64,000 bases of DNA, taken from Alisma plantago-aquatica. Taxonomy: Eukaryota > Streptophyta > Magnoliopsida > Alismatales > Alismataceae. The stretch covers positions 1,333,550,804-1,333,614,803 of the forward strand of contig OY856410.1 of the NCBI GenBank assembly GCA_963693085.1, in the 5' to 3' direction. Shown one piece after another: positions 1 through 11,435 of this stretch (positions are counted from its first letter, which is position 1; each line of letters opens with the position of its first letter). The notes beneath the pieces are model-generated. The model searched no databases and was not told where the DNA came from. It saw only the letters and a program-made list of their open reading frames with translations. The position numbers and the translations under genes are program-made.

Positions 1-577
1 CGTTTTGGACCGTTTCAAATTCAGTTTGGTTTGTAGTACATACAATTTTAAAGTTCGGCCTTCCGGTCCGGTCCAAGACGAGCTAGACCACGGACCACAC
101 CAAGATCCGATTTCGATTTATAATATATTTATATTTGCAGTTATATCAAGTAAAAAAATACTTTACATTTATGAACATTTATAGTGTATATATTTGATAT
201 TATTGTTATAATAATTTAATAAATAATAAACATGATCTAAATTTTGCTATTAAATTAGTTCTAAATACGTAATAAGTATAATTACGGTCCCAAAAATCTG
301 GTTGTTTAGTGAGAAGGTTGATCCGGTCTGATCCCACTTTAAAATGGTCAGTCAGTCCAATTTCCTTTTTCATTCCTTAATCTTGGGTGAACACTGTCCG
401 CCACATATCATTTCCCCACGACTTCCTTTTCTCGTAGGGAAACAACGACTTCGCGTTTTAGTTAGTTGCGAGAGCATCTCTTCTTTGTATAAAACGTCTC
501 ATCTTGTTTAGCTGCAAAAACACTTACTTTTTGCATAAAATGTCTCATCTTATTTAGACACAAGAATACCTCATCAT

Positions 578-1476
578 TAGGGCTGTCGGTCCAAACCCGA
601 ACCGGATTGGCTTGGACCGGACCAAATCAAGATCCGGTTAACAAGAAATTTATGGACTGAAGACCGGACCGAGTAAGAGTCGGTTCGGTTCAGGACAAAT
701 AAAGGACCGGACCGAGACCGGACCGGATAACGAATATTCATATACTCTTAAATAAATATAAAAAATATGTTATAAAATTATTAAAGAACTAATAATCCAT
801 TTGAATTTGGTAATATAAATCAAGTTACATAATTCAATTCTTACAACTTTAGATAGTAAACTATCATAAGAATATTAGGAACATTATTAATCCAATATTT
901 ACACATAATAAGATAATCGAGAATAACTGTCATAAATTTTTAGAACATAAAAAACTAACACTTGAAATAATTATAAATTAGATTTATATAATAGTTAATA
1001 TGTAATACACTTACTTATTCACAATTCAATTCAATGTGCAACGTCCTTTTAAGTTTTTCGTCGACATAGTGTAATGTAATATTCAAACTTATTTAGCAGC
1101 TACTCCGTACTTGCATAAGTGAAATGATTATGTAATTGATGTTTATCAATATAATGATATTCATGTACAGACCAAAATATTAATATACCTTTTGATAAAT
1201 TCTAGAGTCATTAATAATGTTCAATGCATCCCCACAATCCTTCATAACTATTGAATTTTATTACTGTCCACAAGACATTTTATATATTATCCGGTCCAAC
1301 CAGTCCAAATCGATTTCTACAGATTTTTGACCGGACCAGACCGGATCGATGACCAGATTTAAAATAAATAGCGGACTGAGGACCGGACCAAAATTCAAAT
1401 CAGTCCAAGACCGGACTGGACCGGGCCGAATACCCAATCCGGTCTACCGGTCTGGACCGAGAAATGTACAACCCTA
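578..1476. mobile_element. hAT-like non-autonomous DNA transposon, copy 1
   Basis: The element begins TAGGGCTGTCGGTCC and ends ...ACAACCCTA, giving imperfect terminal inverted repeats of the TAGGG type used by hAT elements. It is flanked by near-identical 8-bp duplications, CTCATCAT (570-577) and CCCATCAT (1477-1484); 8-bp target duplications are a hAT hallmark. Both ends are crowded with ACCGGACCGG-type motifs in inverted orientation, as in hAT subterminal repeats, and the centre is AT-rich. No transposase is encoded, so it would need a partner in trans. Confidence 0.75.
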
Positions 1477-1484
1477 CCCATCAT

Positions 1485-2841
1485 TGCAAAAGACATCTCA
1501 TCATGTTTAGCCATAAAATGGTCTCATTTAAATCCCCCGGTTACTCATTTATGTCGCTCGTTTACATGTGAAGATGCCTCTTTTTACACCTTGTTTGTTG
1601 TCCTCATTAAAATATATCTTATACTCATTAACTAAAAATCACCTCATTTATTTGTAAAATACCTAGTTTAGTCCCAGTAAATCTCATTTGGTGACACAAA
1701 TGACTATTTAATCGCGCAAAAAACACCTATTTTGATTGCAGAATTACATCATTAGCCCCAATAACAAATTGTTTACTCTAAAAATGATATATTTTGTCAA
1801 GAAACACCTCATTTAATCACTAGGGAGAGAAAGTGAGGAACGCAATGTTGAAATGAGGTGTAGGTACTAGTAGAAAGTGGCATGGAAGGATGGGAGAGTG
1901 GGGCTTTAGGGTGAGAGAAACGGGACGGAATTCACTATTCCAACTCCCTGTAGCGGTACTGTGCCGCACAGATCCTGGCGCACAATTAGAGTGAACTTCC
2001 CTCCTCTTCGAGATCCAACGATTGAGATATACTTGCAATAGGGAAGCTGGAACAGGGAATCAGAACCCGAGAGAAACAAGGCATAATAGCGTTTCAACAA
2101 ACCACTGAGACTAGATAATGAGGCTCATCATGTAGAAATGAGGCGTGATTGGACAGGACAATGAGGTGTTGAAATGAGAGAATGATGTACAAATCAAGGA
2201 GTTGAGACTAAAAAACAGGCATCACGACATAGAAATGAGGCACATCAATGAAGAAATGAGGGCATGGGTGAGGGGATCGAGGCGCTACGGTGAGAAGACT
2301 AGGCGGCATAGTGTAGAAACTAGACAGTAGTCACAGGGCGAGGTAATGGCACACACTAGCATAGAAACAACACGTTGGAATAATAAAATGAGGCGTGCTA
2401 AGGTAAAAATGAGGCAATGTGACTAGAAAACCAGGCACAATACCGGTGGGGTGTAGCTCTAAGTGGTGCGGCTCGCAAGGCCTCTGCGAGAGCTCACGGG
2501 TTCGACTCCTGACTACCCCCATAATCCATACCTCACCCGTCACGTCGGCCGGCCAACGCTCGTGCGGGAGTGGTTCCCACGTCACAAAAAAAAAACCAGG
2601 CACAATAAGATGAGAGAACAGGGTGTTGTAGCGTAGAAATGAGAGGATGGACATGAAATCTCAAATAATGTGCATAGGCAACGAAAAAGAAGCATATGGA
2701 TGAGGAACGAGGCAGCTCGAGAGAGAATGAGGCATAGTGTCATAGATACTAGATACTATGCGTAGAAGATGAGTCACAATAGGACGAGAGAATGAGGTGA
2801 TGGAGTGAAAGAATGAGACACGACCTAGAAATATAAGGTGT
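1485..2841. repeat. Degenerate fold-back array of CTCATTT / AAATGAG monomers, copy 1
   Basis: From about 1485 to 1815 the + strand repeats motifs such as ACCTCATTTA, TCTCATTT and ACTCATT roughly every 25-35 bp. From about 1845 to 2840 it repeats the complement, AAATGAGGC, AATGAGGTG and TAGAAATGAG, at similar spacing. The strand asymmetry flips near 1820-1850, so the region could form a long imperfect hairpin. More CTCATTT-type monomers occur at 470-577, left of the hAT-like element, which therefore inserted inside the array. A SINE interrupts the right half. Confidence 0.7.
2443..2591 (+). mobile_element. tRNA-derived SINE, copy 1
   Basis: A ~150 bp insertion with an internal RNA polymerase III promoter: A box TAGCTCTAAGTGG (2454-2466) and perfect B box GGTTCGACTCC (2499-2509), 33 bp apart. 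It ends in an A run and is flanked by 16-bp direct duplications AAAACCAGGCACAATA (2427-2442 and 2592-2607). The tRNA-like head, A tail and long target duplication together define a SINE. It sits in the AAATGAG array. Confidence 0.9.
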
Positions 2842-3595
2842 CACACCTGCCTCGTTGTGAATGATTTTGTGTTTTAGTTCTCAACTATTCTATAATAGTG
2901 GAGGGAATGTTAATCCAGAAGATAAGATTGGACCGGAATGTTTCATTTGATCGGATTCCGTTTTGGACCGTTTCAAATTCAGTTTGGTTTGTAGTACATA
3001 CAATTTTAAAGTTCGGCCTTCCGGTCCGGTCCAAGACGAGCTAGACCACGGACCACACCAAGATCCGATTTCGATTTATAATACATTTATATTTGCAGTT
3101 ATATCAAGTAAAAAAAATACTTTACATTTATGAACATTTATAGTGTATATATTTGATATTATTGTTATAATAATTTAATAAATAATAAACATGATCTAAA
3201 TTTTGCTATTAAATTAGTTCTAAATACGTAATAAGTATAATTACGGTCCCAAAAATCTGGTTGTTTAGTGAGACGGTTGATCCGGTCTGATCCCACTTTA
3301 AAATGGTCAGTCAGTCCAATTTCCTTTTTCATTCCTTAATCTTGGGTCCTGTCTGGTTTGGTACAATTCTAGGTGGATCTCATCACCCCTACTCTATAGT
3401 GCTCTCCTACACTGTCCGCCACATATCATTTCCCCACGACTTCCTTTTCTCGTAGGGAAACAACGACTTCGCGTTTTAGTTAGTTGCGAGAGCATCTCTT
3501 CTTTGTATAAAACGTCTCATCTTGTTTAGCTGCAAAAACACTTACTTTTTGCATAAAATGTCTCATCTTATTTAGACACAAGAATACCTCATCAT

Positions 3596-4493
3596 TAGGG
3601 TTGTCGGTCCAAACCCGAACCGGATCGGCTTGGACCGGACCAAATCGAGATCCGGTTAACAAGAAATTTATGGACCGAAGACCGGACCGAGTAAGAGTCG
3701 GTTCGGTTCAGGACAAATGAAAGACCGGACCGAGACCGGACCGGATAACGAATATTCATATACTCTTAAATAAATATAAAAATATGTTATAAAATTATTA
3801 AAGAACTAATAATCCATTTGAATTTGGTAATATAAATCAAGTTACATAATTCAATTCTTACAACTTAAGATAGTAAACTATCATAAGAATATTAGGAACA
3901 TTATTAATCCAATATTTACACATAATAAGATAATCGAGAATAACTGTCATAAATTTTTAGAACATAAAAAACTAACACTTGAAATAATTATAAATTAGAT
4001 TTATGTAATAGTTAATATGTAATACACTTACTTATTCACAATTCATTTCAATGTGCAACGTCCTTTTAAGTTTTTCGTCGACATAGTGTAATGTAATATT
4101 CAAACTTATTTAGCAGCTACTCCGTACTTGCATAAGTGAAATGATTATGTAATTGATGTTTATCAATATAATGATATTCATGTACAGACCAAAATATTAA
4201 TATACCTTTTGATAAATTCTAGAGTCATCAATAATGTTCAATGCATCCCCACAATCCTTCATAACTATTGAATTTTATTAATATCCACAAGACATTTTTT
4301 ATATTATCCGGTCCAACCAGTCCAGATCGATTTCTACCGATTTTGGACCGGACCAGACCGGACCGATGACCAGATTTAAAATAAATAGCGGACTGAGGAC
4401 CGGACCAAAATTCAAATCAGTCCAAGACCGGACTGGACCGGGCCGAATACCCAATCTGGTCTACCGGTCTGGACCGAGAAATGTACAACCCTA
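3596..4493. mobile_element. hAT-like non-autonomous DNA transposon, copy 2
   Basis: Same element in the second tandem unit, with the same termini (TAGGGTTGTCGG... and ...ACAACCCTA) and the same flanking ATCAT-containing duplications. Here the left terminus reads TAGGGTTGT, which matches the inverted right terminus better than copy 1 does. It reached this position by duplication of the whole unit, not by a second insertion. Confidence 0.75.
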
Positions 4494-4501
4494 CCCATCA
4501 T

Positions 4502-6240
4502 TACAAAAGACATCTCATCATGTTTAGCCATAAAATGGTCTCATTTAAATCCCCCGGTTACTCATTTACGTCGCTCGTTTACATGTGAAGATGCCTCTTT
4601 TTACACCTTGTTTGTTGTCCTCATTAAAATATATCTTATACTCATTAACTAAAAATCACCTCATTTATTTGTAAAATACCTAGTTTAGTCCCAGTAAATC
4701 TCATTTGGTGACACAAATGACTATTTAATCGCGCAAAAAACACCTATTTTGATTGCAGAATTACATCATTAGCCCCAATAACAAATTGTTTACTCTAAAA
4801 ATGATATATTTTGTCAAGAAACACCTCATTTAATCACTAGGGAGAGAAAGTGAGGAACGCAATGTTGAAATGAGGTGTAGGTACTAGTAGAAAGTGGCAT
4901 GGAAGGATGGGAGAGTGGGGCTTTAGGGTGAGAGAAACGGGACGGAATTCACTATTCCAACTCCCTGTAGCGGTACTGTGCCGCACAGATCCTGGCGCGC
5001 ACTCCATAGACAATTAGAGTGAACTTCCCTCCTCTTCGAGATCCAACGATTGAGATATACTTGCAATAGGGAAGCTGGAACAGGGAATCAGAACCCGAGA
5101 GAAACAAGGCATAATAGCGTTTCAACAAACCACTGAGACTAGATAATGAGGCTCATCATGTAGAAATGAGGCGTGATTGGACAGGACAATGAGGTGTTGA
5201 AATGAGAGAATGATGTACAAATCAAGGAGTTGAGACTAAAAAACAGGCATCACGACATAGAAATGAGGCACATCAATGAAGAAATGAGGGCATGGGTGAG
5301 GGGATCGAGGCGCTACGGTGAGAAGACTAGGCGGCATAGTGTAGAAACTAGGCAGTAGTCACAGGGCGAGGTAATGGCACACACTAGCATATAAACAACA
5401 CGTTGGAATAATAAAAGGAGGCGTGCTAAGGTAAAAATGAGGCAATGTGACTAGAAAACCAGCACAATACCGGTGGGGTGTAGCTCTAAGTGGTGCGGCT
5501 CACAAGGCCTCTGCGAGAGCTCACGGGTTCGACTCCTGGCTACCCCCAGAATCCATACCTCACCCGTCACGTCGGCCGGCCAACGCTCGTGCGGGAGTGG
5601 TTCCCACGTCACAAAAAAAAATCAGGCATAATAAGATGAGAGAAGAGGGTGTTGTAGCGTAGAAATGAGAGGATGGACATGAAATCTCAAATAATGTGCA
5701 TAGGCAACGAAAAAGAAGCATATGGATGAGGAACGAGGCAGCTCGAGAGAGAATGAGGCATAGTGTCATAGATACTAGATACTATGCGTAGAAGATGAGT
5801 CACGATAGGACGAGAGAATGAGGTGATGGAGTGAAAGAATGAGACACGACCTAGAAATATAAGGTGTTGAGACTAGAAAGCAAGGCATGATAGCTTATAA
5901 GTGAGGTGTGGGACACCAAAAAGATGTGTAGAGATAGAACAAAGAGATGGCGGGCAACAATGTGATTGGGTGAGAAAATGAGACATTGTCTCATTTAGTC
6001 CCAAACACAACTCGTTTAGTCAACAAATATTTGTATTTTCTAAAAACACCTCATTCGCATAAACAAATTATTATCATTTTTATTGAATCTCACCTCATCT
6101 GCATAGCACACAAACATCATTTAAGTGCATTATATATACCATTTATTATCATGAGGCTTGTCATATTATGGTATCATATAGTGTTTTCAACAGCCCTGGC
6201 ACACATCTCTTTGTAATTCTAAAGATGAGAATATTAGGTG
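4502..6240. repeat. Degenerate fold-back array of CTCATTT / AAATGAG monomers, copy 2 and extension
   Basis: Same array in the second tandem unit: CTCATTT-rich left half to about 4835, AAATGAG-rich right half to about 5980. It extends past the end of the tandem unit, and at 5985-6200 the motif returns to the CTCATTT orientation (TCTCATTTAGTCCC, ACCTCATTCG, ACCTCATCTG). No gene is present; short ORFs here follow from the purine bias. Confidence 0.65.
5470..5617 (+). mobile_element. tRNA-derived SINE, copy 2
   Basis: The same SINE at the equivalent place in the second tandem unit, with A box at 5481-5493 and B box at 5526-5536. The flanking duplications are slightly decayed (CCAGCACAATA on the left, TCAGGCATAATA on the right). 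Insertion therefore predates duplication of the ~3 kb unit. Confidence 0.9.
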
Positions 6241-6457
6241 TTGTTGTTTTTTTAGTCCCTCAACTACTTTATAGTGTTCTCATCCATTTCCCCCATTGTT
6301 TGATTCTATGATATTTTTACATTATAAACGATGATTCCATATTTAGTGTATATATCGACCTTTATTTCTTAATCAAAAGGATGAAATGGTTGGTGCCATG
6401 GTGTCATCTAAGCCAGCTTGTCATAATGTTGTGATATATTTAGTATTTGTGATAGAT

Positions 6458-7130
6458 GTCACACTTGTCTCATTGCCAATGCTTTTGTTTTTAGTTCTCA
6501 GCTACTCTATACTAGGATGATAATGTATTAATCGGGATGTTAAGATTGGACCAGAATGTTTCATTCAATCTTGTCCAATTTTGGGCCATTTCAAATTCAG
6601 TTCAGTTTGTGGTACATAAATTTGAAAGTTTGGTCTTTGGTCTGCTAGTCCAATCTAAGGCGAGTCATAACATGGATCCAATCAAGGTCAGATTTAGATA
6701 TATAATACATCTATATTTTTAGTTATTTTAAGTTAAAAAATGTAAACACTTCACATATATCAATACTAATAGTATACATCTTTGATATTTTTGTTATATT
6801 AGTGTTATAAGTAATTAACATGATCTAATTTTCACTATTAAATAGTTGAAAATTGTATAATAAAATTTGAATGCGGTCCAAATGAACATGTCTTTCTATT
6901 GAAAGGTCGTTCCATCATACCTTGAAATGGTCAATCAATTAAATTTTTTAATTATTTTAGTCCTCATTCCAATCTGGTTCTGGTTCTGTCCAACTCTAGA
7001 CTGATGCACTCTCCTACTCTATAGTACTCTTCTCCACTCCAGTTCCTCACATATTGCCTCCCCACATTTTTTTCTCTTAGGGAACCACAACTTCATGTTT
7101 TTATTAGTCACAGAAGCACGTCTTCTTTAT
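6458..7130. repeat. Diverged third copy of the left part of the tandem unit
   Basis: From TGTCACACTTGTCTC at 6458 the sequence follows the start of copy 2 (2842 onward): the same order of AGTTCTCA(A/G)CTA, AAGATTGGACC, TTTCAAATTCAG, GTACATA, an AT-rich centre, and a closing block with TTTTCTC and GGGAAC. Substitution is far heavier than between copies 1 and 2, so this is an older copy. It ends where LINE-related sequence begins. Nothing coding is seen between 6240 and 7290. Confidence 0.7.
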
Positions 7131-7289
7131 TTTAATTTTCTAGATGAAAATTCATTGTATAGATGACAATAAGCATATGACCACATACGAATTATGGGGC
7201 ATACAATACTACAACATAGATGTCTCCAGGTCAATGTGTCAACATCAATAGGAATACCAATGATACCATGAGGCATGAAGCAGTAACTA

Positions 7290-9863
7290 GTAATGTAAAA
7301 GATACAAATTGGATCTTCTGATATAGTTAAGGGGGAGGCAACCTGACATTAGTCCTCTAAAAAATATAGATAGATAGTCAGAACACATTTCTCTCAGCAA
7401 GGATCTCACTGACAATGCATGTTCTCTATGAAGCAGCCTTCTCTTCAAAGTGTGATATGCAATGTAAAAAATGAGGATATGTGTCATGTATATTTATTAT
7501 AAGTATTTGTGTGTCATGCTTATTCTTGTTTAACATTCTATAATTTCTTTCTGGATAAATGGTCCAAAATAAAGAGGCCAAATGTTGGTAAGTTTCTTGG
7601 TGTTTTGTCTTGGTTATCAAAAACATTTTTTGTACATCTACCAGTTTTGGTAACTGAGTAGTACACATTTTGAAGTTGTGGTCTCTCAAAAGTGAGGTTG
7701 TAGGGAAGTTGTAGAAAAGATGTTGAGATGTTTATTCATGTTGAGTACATAGAAGGCAGATGGAAGGACCCTTAAATCCTATCTTTTGCATTTTCTAATA
7801 AATAAGGATTTTGTCATACCAAATAAGCCAATTGAGGTGGTTAAGTTAATGTGGGCAAGTGATATTACATATATAATTTGTAGGGAAATGGTAGACATGA
7901 TATGTGTAGAAGAGATATGATTTTTTGAGTGATTATAAGTTCCTCATTTCCATGTGGTGTAGTTGCTAATGTTGGAATTTAGATGTCTTATGATGTCTGT
8001 TAAAGTATCAAGTTCGAATTTGTCGGTGAGGGTTCTCTTAAGAAGGTTATTGTGATTTCTTCCTAATAGATGCAAAGCTTTATCAGTGAGATATTAGGTA
8101 TGGGATGTCCATTTAAATGGTTTGTTGTTTGATGGGATTTTCCCTTAGCTCCAGGGATCTATCCAAGATTTTATGTTACTATCAAAGTGTGGTGGAGTGT
8201 TAATTCAGTTTTTGATGATGTAAATGTGGTGATTGATATATTTCGAAAGAGGTGAAGCCCTTTGATTTTTTTTTCACCATGGTTTTTGATTTTATAGTAT
8301 TTATCAAGCACGTGGTCTTTCTAGATACTTCTTCTATTTGAGTAGAGTGTGACTGTCACACTAATCTTATGAATCATACATAAAGCATGTGTTTTTATGT
8401 TGATGATGCCCCAAACTCCTTATATTTTTGGGGCACATATAATGTTCCAATGGGCCATGTAGGTTTTGTGCCCCATAAGCTTCCTGAAAAAGTATCTCCT
8501 AATTTAGTCAATGGTTTTTCTAAATGTGACTTGGGAGGGGAATACAATAGAGATAGTAAGTGGTAAGTGAAGTTAGTGAGTTGTTGAGGAGACCGTCTTC
8601 TAGCTAAATTGAAGAAATTTGTTTTCCAAGAGAAATATTGACTGTAGAGTCTGATAATGATTGGGTTCCATGTGGTCTTTAGTAAGGGGTAGGGTGAAAC
8701 TGGGAGACCAAGGTAAGTGAAAGGAAAATATTCAATCCTAAAATTGAGCAAAGATTGGTAGTGGTTGATATCATATGTGATGACATGTGTATCAATAATC
8801 ACTGATTTGTGAATATTCAACTTTAGCCCCAGAACTTATGAGAATAATCGCTTTATATGACTATTACTGATGACATTTGTATCACATGGGTATATAAAAA
8901 TGATGGTATCATCAAAATATTGAATAATATTTTCTTTACATTCTCTAGGGAATAACATAAGTCTCCATTGTACCTCTAATTTAATCATCCTTGTGAGTAT
9001 AGATGAAAAGATATGGAGATAGAAGTTCTCCTTGACAAGTATCGTTGAAATTTTAAAATAGCCAAAGTGGATGGTAGTGATACAACAATTGAGCTAGTGT
9101 ATCAATCTTTTAGGAAAACTATATCCTTTCATGCAATTATAAAGATAGCTCTAGTTGATATTGTCAAAAGATTTTTCAAAGTCAAGTTTTATGGATAGAA
9201 GGTGGGGGTTCCTAATGTAGCAAGTGTGGATGAATTCATTGACTATGATGTATGTATCTAGAATGTTTCTATTTTTGAGGTAGGCATATTGTTGTTGATT
9301 GATAATATCATTTAAGTGTATTTTAATCCTAGAGCTTAAATTTTTTTCTGTGATTTTGTAGGATGAATTGATTAGTCTAAAAGGCCTCAAATGATGTAAC
9401 AAATCAGGAGTGTGAATCATTTAGAGAGTGCAATATGGGTTTGATTGAAGACGGAAATTTTGGATGTGATGTCATCATGGAAGTGTATGTATTAAAAAAA
9501 TAGTGAAGTCTGATCGAAAGTGTTCCCACATGTGTTGATAGAATTTAGTATTGAGGCCATCAAGTTGGTTGATTTATCTACTTCTAGTTGTTCAATAGCC
9601 TATTTAATTTTAGCATCATGAAGATATCAGTGAGGTTGTCTGTATAGTCAATATGAATAGTATAGCGGATTCCCATTGTATATGAAAATAGGGGGATATG
9701 TTGTGTTATTTGTTGAACAAGTTTAAATCCCATTGTATATGAAAATAGGGGGATATGTTGTGTTATTTGTTGAACAAGTTTAAAAAAATGTTCTATATAA
9801 ATGTGTGATGTGATGATGTGTCAATTTCTTGTTATTTGACCTCATAGATTAAGACTGGGGATC
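7290..9863 (-). mobile_element. LINE (non-LTR retrotransposon) reverse transcriptase remnant, 3' part
   Basis: Minus-strand translation gives LINE RT blocks in order from high to low coordinate. A PGPDG-like block (PDGLNTKFYQHMW) lies near 9550. LRPFRLINSSYKI and RNILDTYIIVNEFIH lie at 9240-9400, with the acidic motif LDFEKSFDN near 9160. The catalytic-box equivalent IQYFDDTIIF (family form YADD) is near 8920, LGLKLNIHKS near 8810 and FPFTYLGLP near 8720. A zf-RVT-like tail lies towards 7430-7850. Frameshifts and stops break it throughout, so it is a fossil. Its 5' part resumes at 24310 beyond the inserted chromovirus. Confidence 0.85.
9671..9784. repeat. 57-bp perfect tandem duplication
   Basis: The segment beginning TCCCATTGTATATG at 9671 is repeated without a visible mismatch at 9728. 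It lies inside the LINE remnant just upstream of the chromovirus insertion point, and its identity implies a recent replication slip. Confidence 0.9.
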
Positions 9864-10398
9864 GAGTATGTAAGGACCCTGACCTGCGTTTAGGGTTTAC
9901 CCTGTTTGTTTTGCTTGATCTTGGTGCTTTGGTGCTTGCTAATCACCTTTAGTGGTGATTAGGGTTTGGTTGTGCTTTGTTGAGAGTTCGAGAGGCTACT
10001 TGCAAATAACCCGAGTTTTGGGTTTTGTGGGCAAGTTTGCCATCTTGTGAGATGTTTTTCCTCTTTGCTTCCTCTAGGGTTGAGAGGAAGGCTTGGGCTT
10101 GTTGTTTGAGTACTTTGGGCCTGAGTTGAGCTTGTTTGGGCCTTGGAGTCCCTTGTTTGGGCTTGATTGAGCCTTGTGTCGCCCAGGGCAGGTGGTGTGT
10201 CGCCCAGTTGCTTGGTGTGTCGCCCAGTAGCTCTTGTTGTGTCGCCCAGATGGCTTGTCTTGGTTGATGGACACATGGTGCACATCTTGGACAAGTGCCT
10301 TATGGCTTGCATGAGAGGTGGCTTGAGTTGGTGGACATGTGTCCCTTGGGTGGACGACACATAGCATGGTTGTACCTTGGTTTCTCCTCCCCTTCTTC

Positions 10399-10406
10399 CT
10401 ATATAG
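10399..10406 (+). promoter_or_regulatory. Candidate TATA box of the chromovirus LTR
   Basis: CCTATATAGG-type sequence follows a C/T-rich stretch and precedes CTTTTCTCCTTGCC-like pyrimidine sequence suitable for a start site. The equivalent copy in the 3' LTR is at about 20869-20876. It is the best TATA match near the LTR start; the start site itself cannot be seen. Confidence 0.5.
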
Positions 10407-11315
10407 GTAGCTTTTCTCCTTGCCTTAGTCTCCTTTGCTCTTTTGGTCTCCCCTCCACCCTTGGTGCACGATATCCCTCTCCATCTTGCTTGTGTTGGCC
10501 GATACACTTCCTTGGAGCTGAAGTGGTGGCCGATACACCTTCCTGGAGCAGCTTGGTGGACGATAGCTTTGGACCTTGGAGTGCTTTGGAGCTTTGGTGG
10601 CCGACAACCTTGGAGCTCAAAGTGCATCTTCTTCCTTGGAGCTTAAGGCGGGTTGCATAGTTTCTAACCCTAATTCTCTTACCTCTATCTTTAACCTTGT
10701 TACATGTTAGTAGACTAGCTTAGTTCCTTTCTTGTGCACCTTTCTTATATACCTTAGTGGCCGATATCCCTCTCTTGGGTTTAGGGTTCCTTGTATACCT
10801 TGCTTTTTAGGGTTTGTGCTCCCTTGTGTTGGAGGTTGAAGGTGACCTAGGGTTGGGCGATACCCCTTCCTTGTGGGTGTGTTGAGCGACACCCTTGCCC
10901 CTAAGTTGAACGATATGAGTAACCTTGGGTTGAGCAACACCTTTGTCTCTGAGTTGGCCGACATGGTCCCCTTTGTTCTTGTGTTGGTCGACATGGTGAC
11001 CATGTTGGGCGACATGGCACCTTGGGTGGATGACATGATGAGTCCTTTAGGTTGGTCGATACCCTTGCCCTTGAGTTGGGCGATAGGGTGAGCTAGGGTT
11101 TGTTGGCCGATATGGTGAGTACCCTTGGAGATGGGCGAAACTCTCTCTCACTCTCTCTCTCTCTCTCTTGTTGGGCGATATGGTCTGATGGTGTTGGGCG
11201 ACATGGATGTCCTTGAGTTGGACGATAGAATGGGTGCTCTTGTGTTGAGTTATCTCTTTGTCCATGTGGTGGACGATAGGGCCAAGTAGTGCCATGTTGG
11301 ACGATAGGCTATGTG

Positions 11316-11435
11316 CCCTGATGGCCGATACCATGATGGCCGATACCCTGATGGCTGATACCATGATGGCCGATACCCTGATGGCCGATACCATGATGGC
11401 CGATACCATGATGGCCGATACCATGTTGGGCGACA
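11316..11435. repeat. 15-bp minisatellite in the 5' LTR (8 units)
   Basis: Eight units of CC(A/C)TGATGGCCGATA follow one another, the first ones alternating CCC and CCA starts, which makes a 30-bp higher-order pair. The array merges into looser copies of the same core that run from about 10480 to 11490. The 3' LTR has nine units (21788-21922). Confidence 0.9.

Larger units (their letters stand above)
1..2841. repeat. ~3 kb tandem unit, copy 1 (left end outside window)
   Basis: Positions 1 onward match 2959 onward nearly base for base, so this is the first of two tandem copies and its start lies left of the window. The copies differ by scattered substitutions and a few indels: about 63 bp present near 3347-3410 is absent near 390, and 15-20 bp near 5000 is absent near 1982. 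The unit holds a block rich in GGTCCGG motifs, a hAT-like element, CTCATTT/AAATGAG monomers and a SINE. No credible coding sequence is seen; the short ORFs are chance. Confidence 0.9.
2842..5867. repeat. ~3 kb tandem unit, copy 2
   Basis: Second, complete copy of the tandem unit. It begins with TGTCACACCTGCCTCG-like sequence, which also starts the diverged third copy near 6458 (TGTCACACTTGTCTC). After 5867 the sequence runs on into further AAATGAG/CTCATTT repeat that copy 1 lacks, so copy 1 is truncated at its right end where copy 2 begins. The indels between copies show real divergence rather than an exact assembly echo, although two collapsed haplotypes could give the same picture. Confidence 0.88.

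Noticed and set aside
2443..2520. A tRNA gene
   Set aside because: A and B boxes are present, but the acceptor stem and anticodon arm do not close properly, and a tail with A run and target duplications shows it is a SINE.
11316..11435. A CRISPR-like regular array
   Set aside because: Units are directly adjacent without spacers, and the DNA is plant nuclear; it is a minisatellite.
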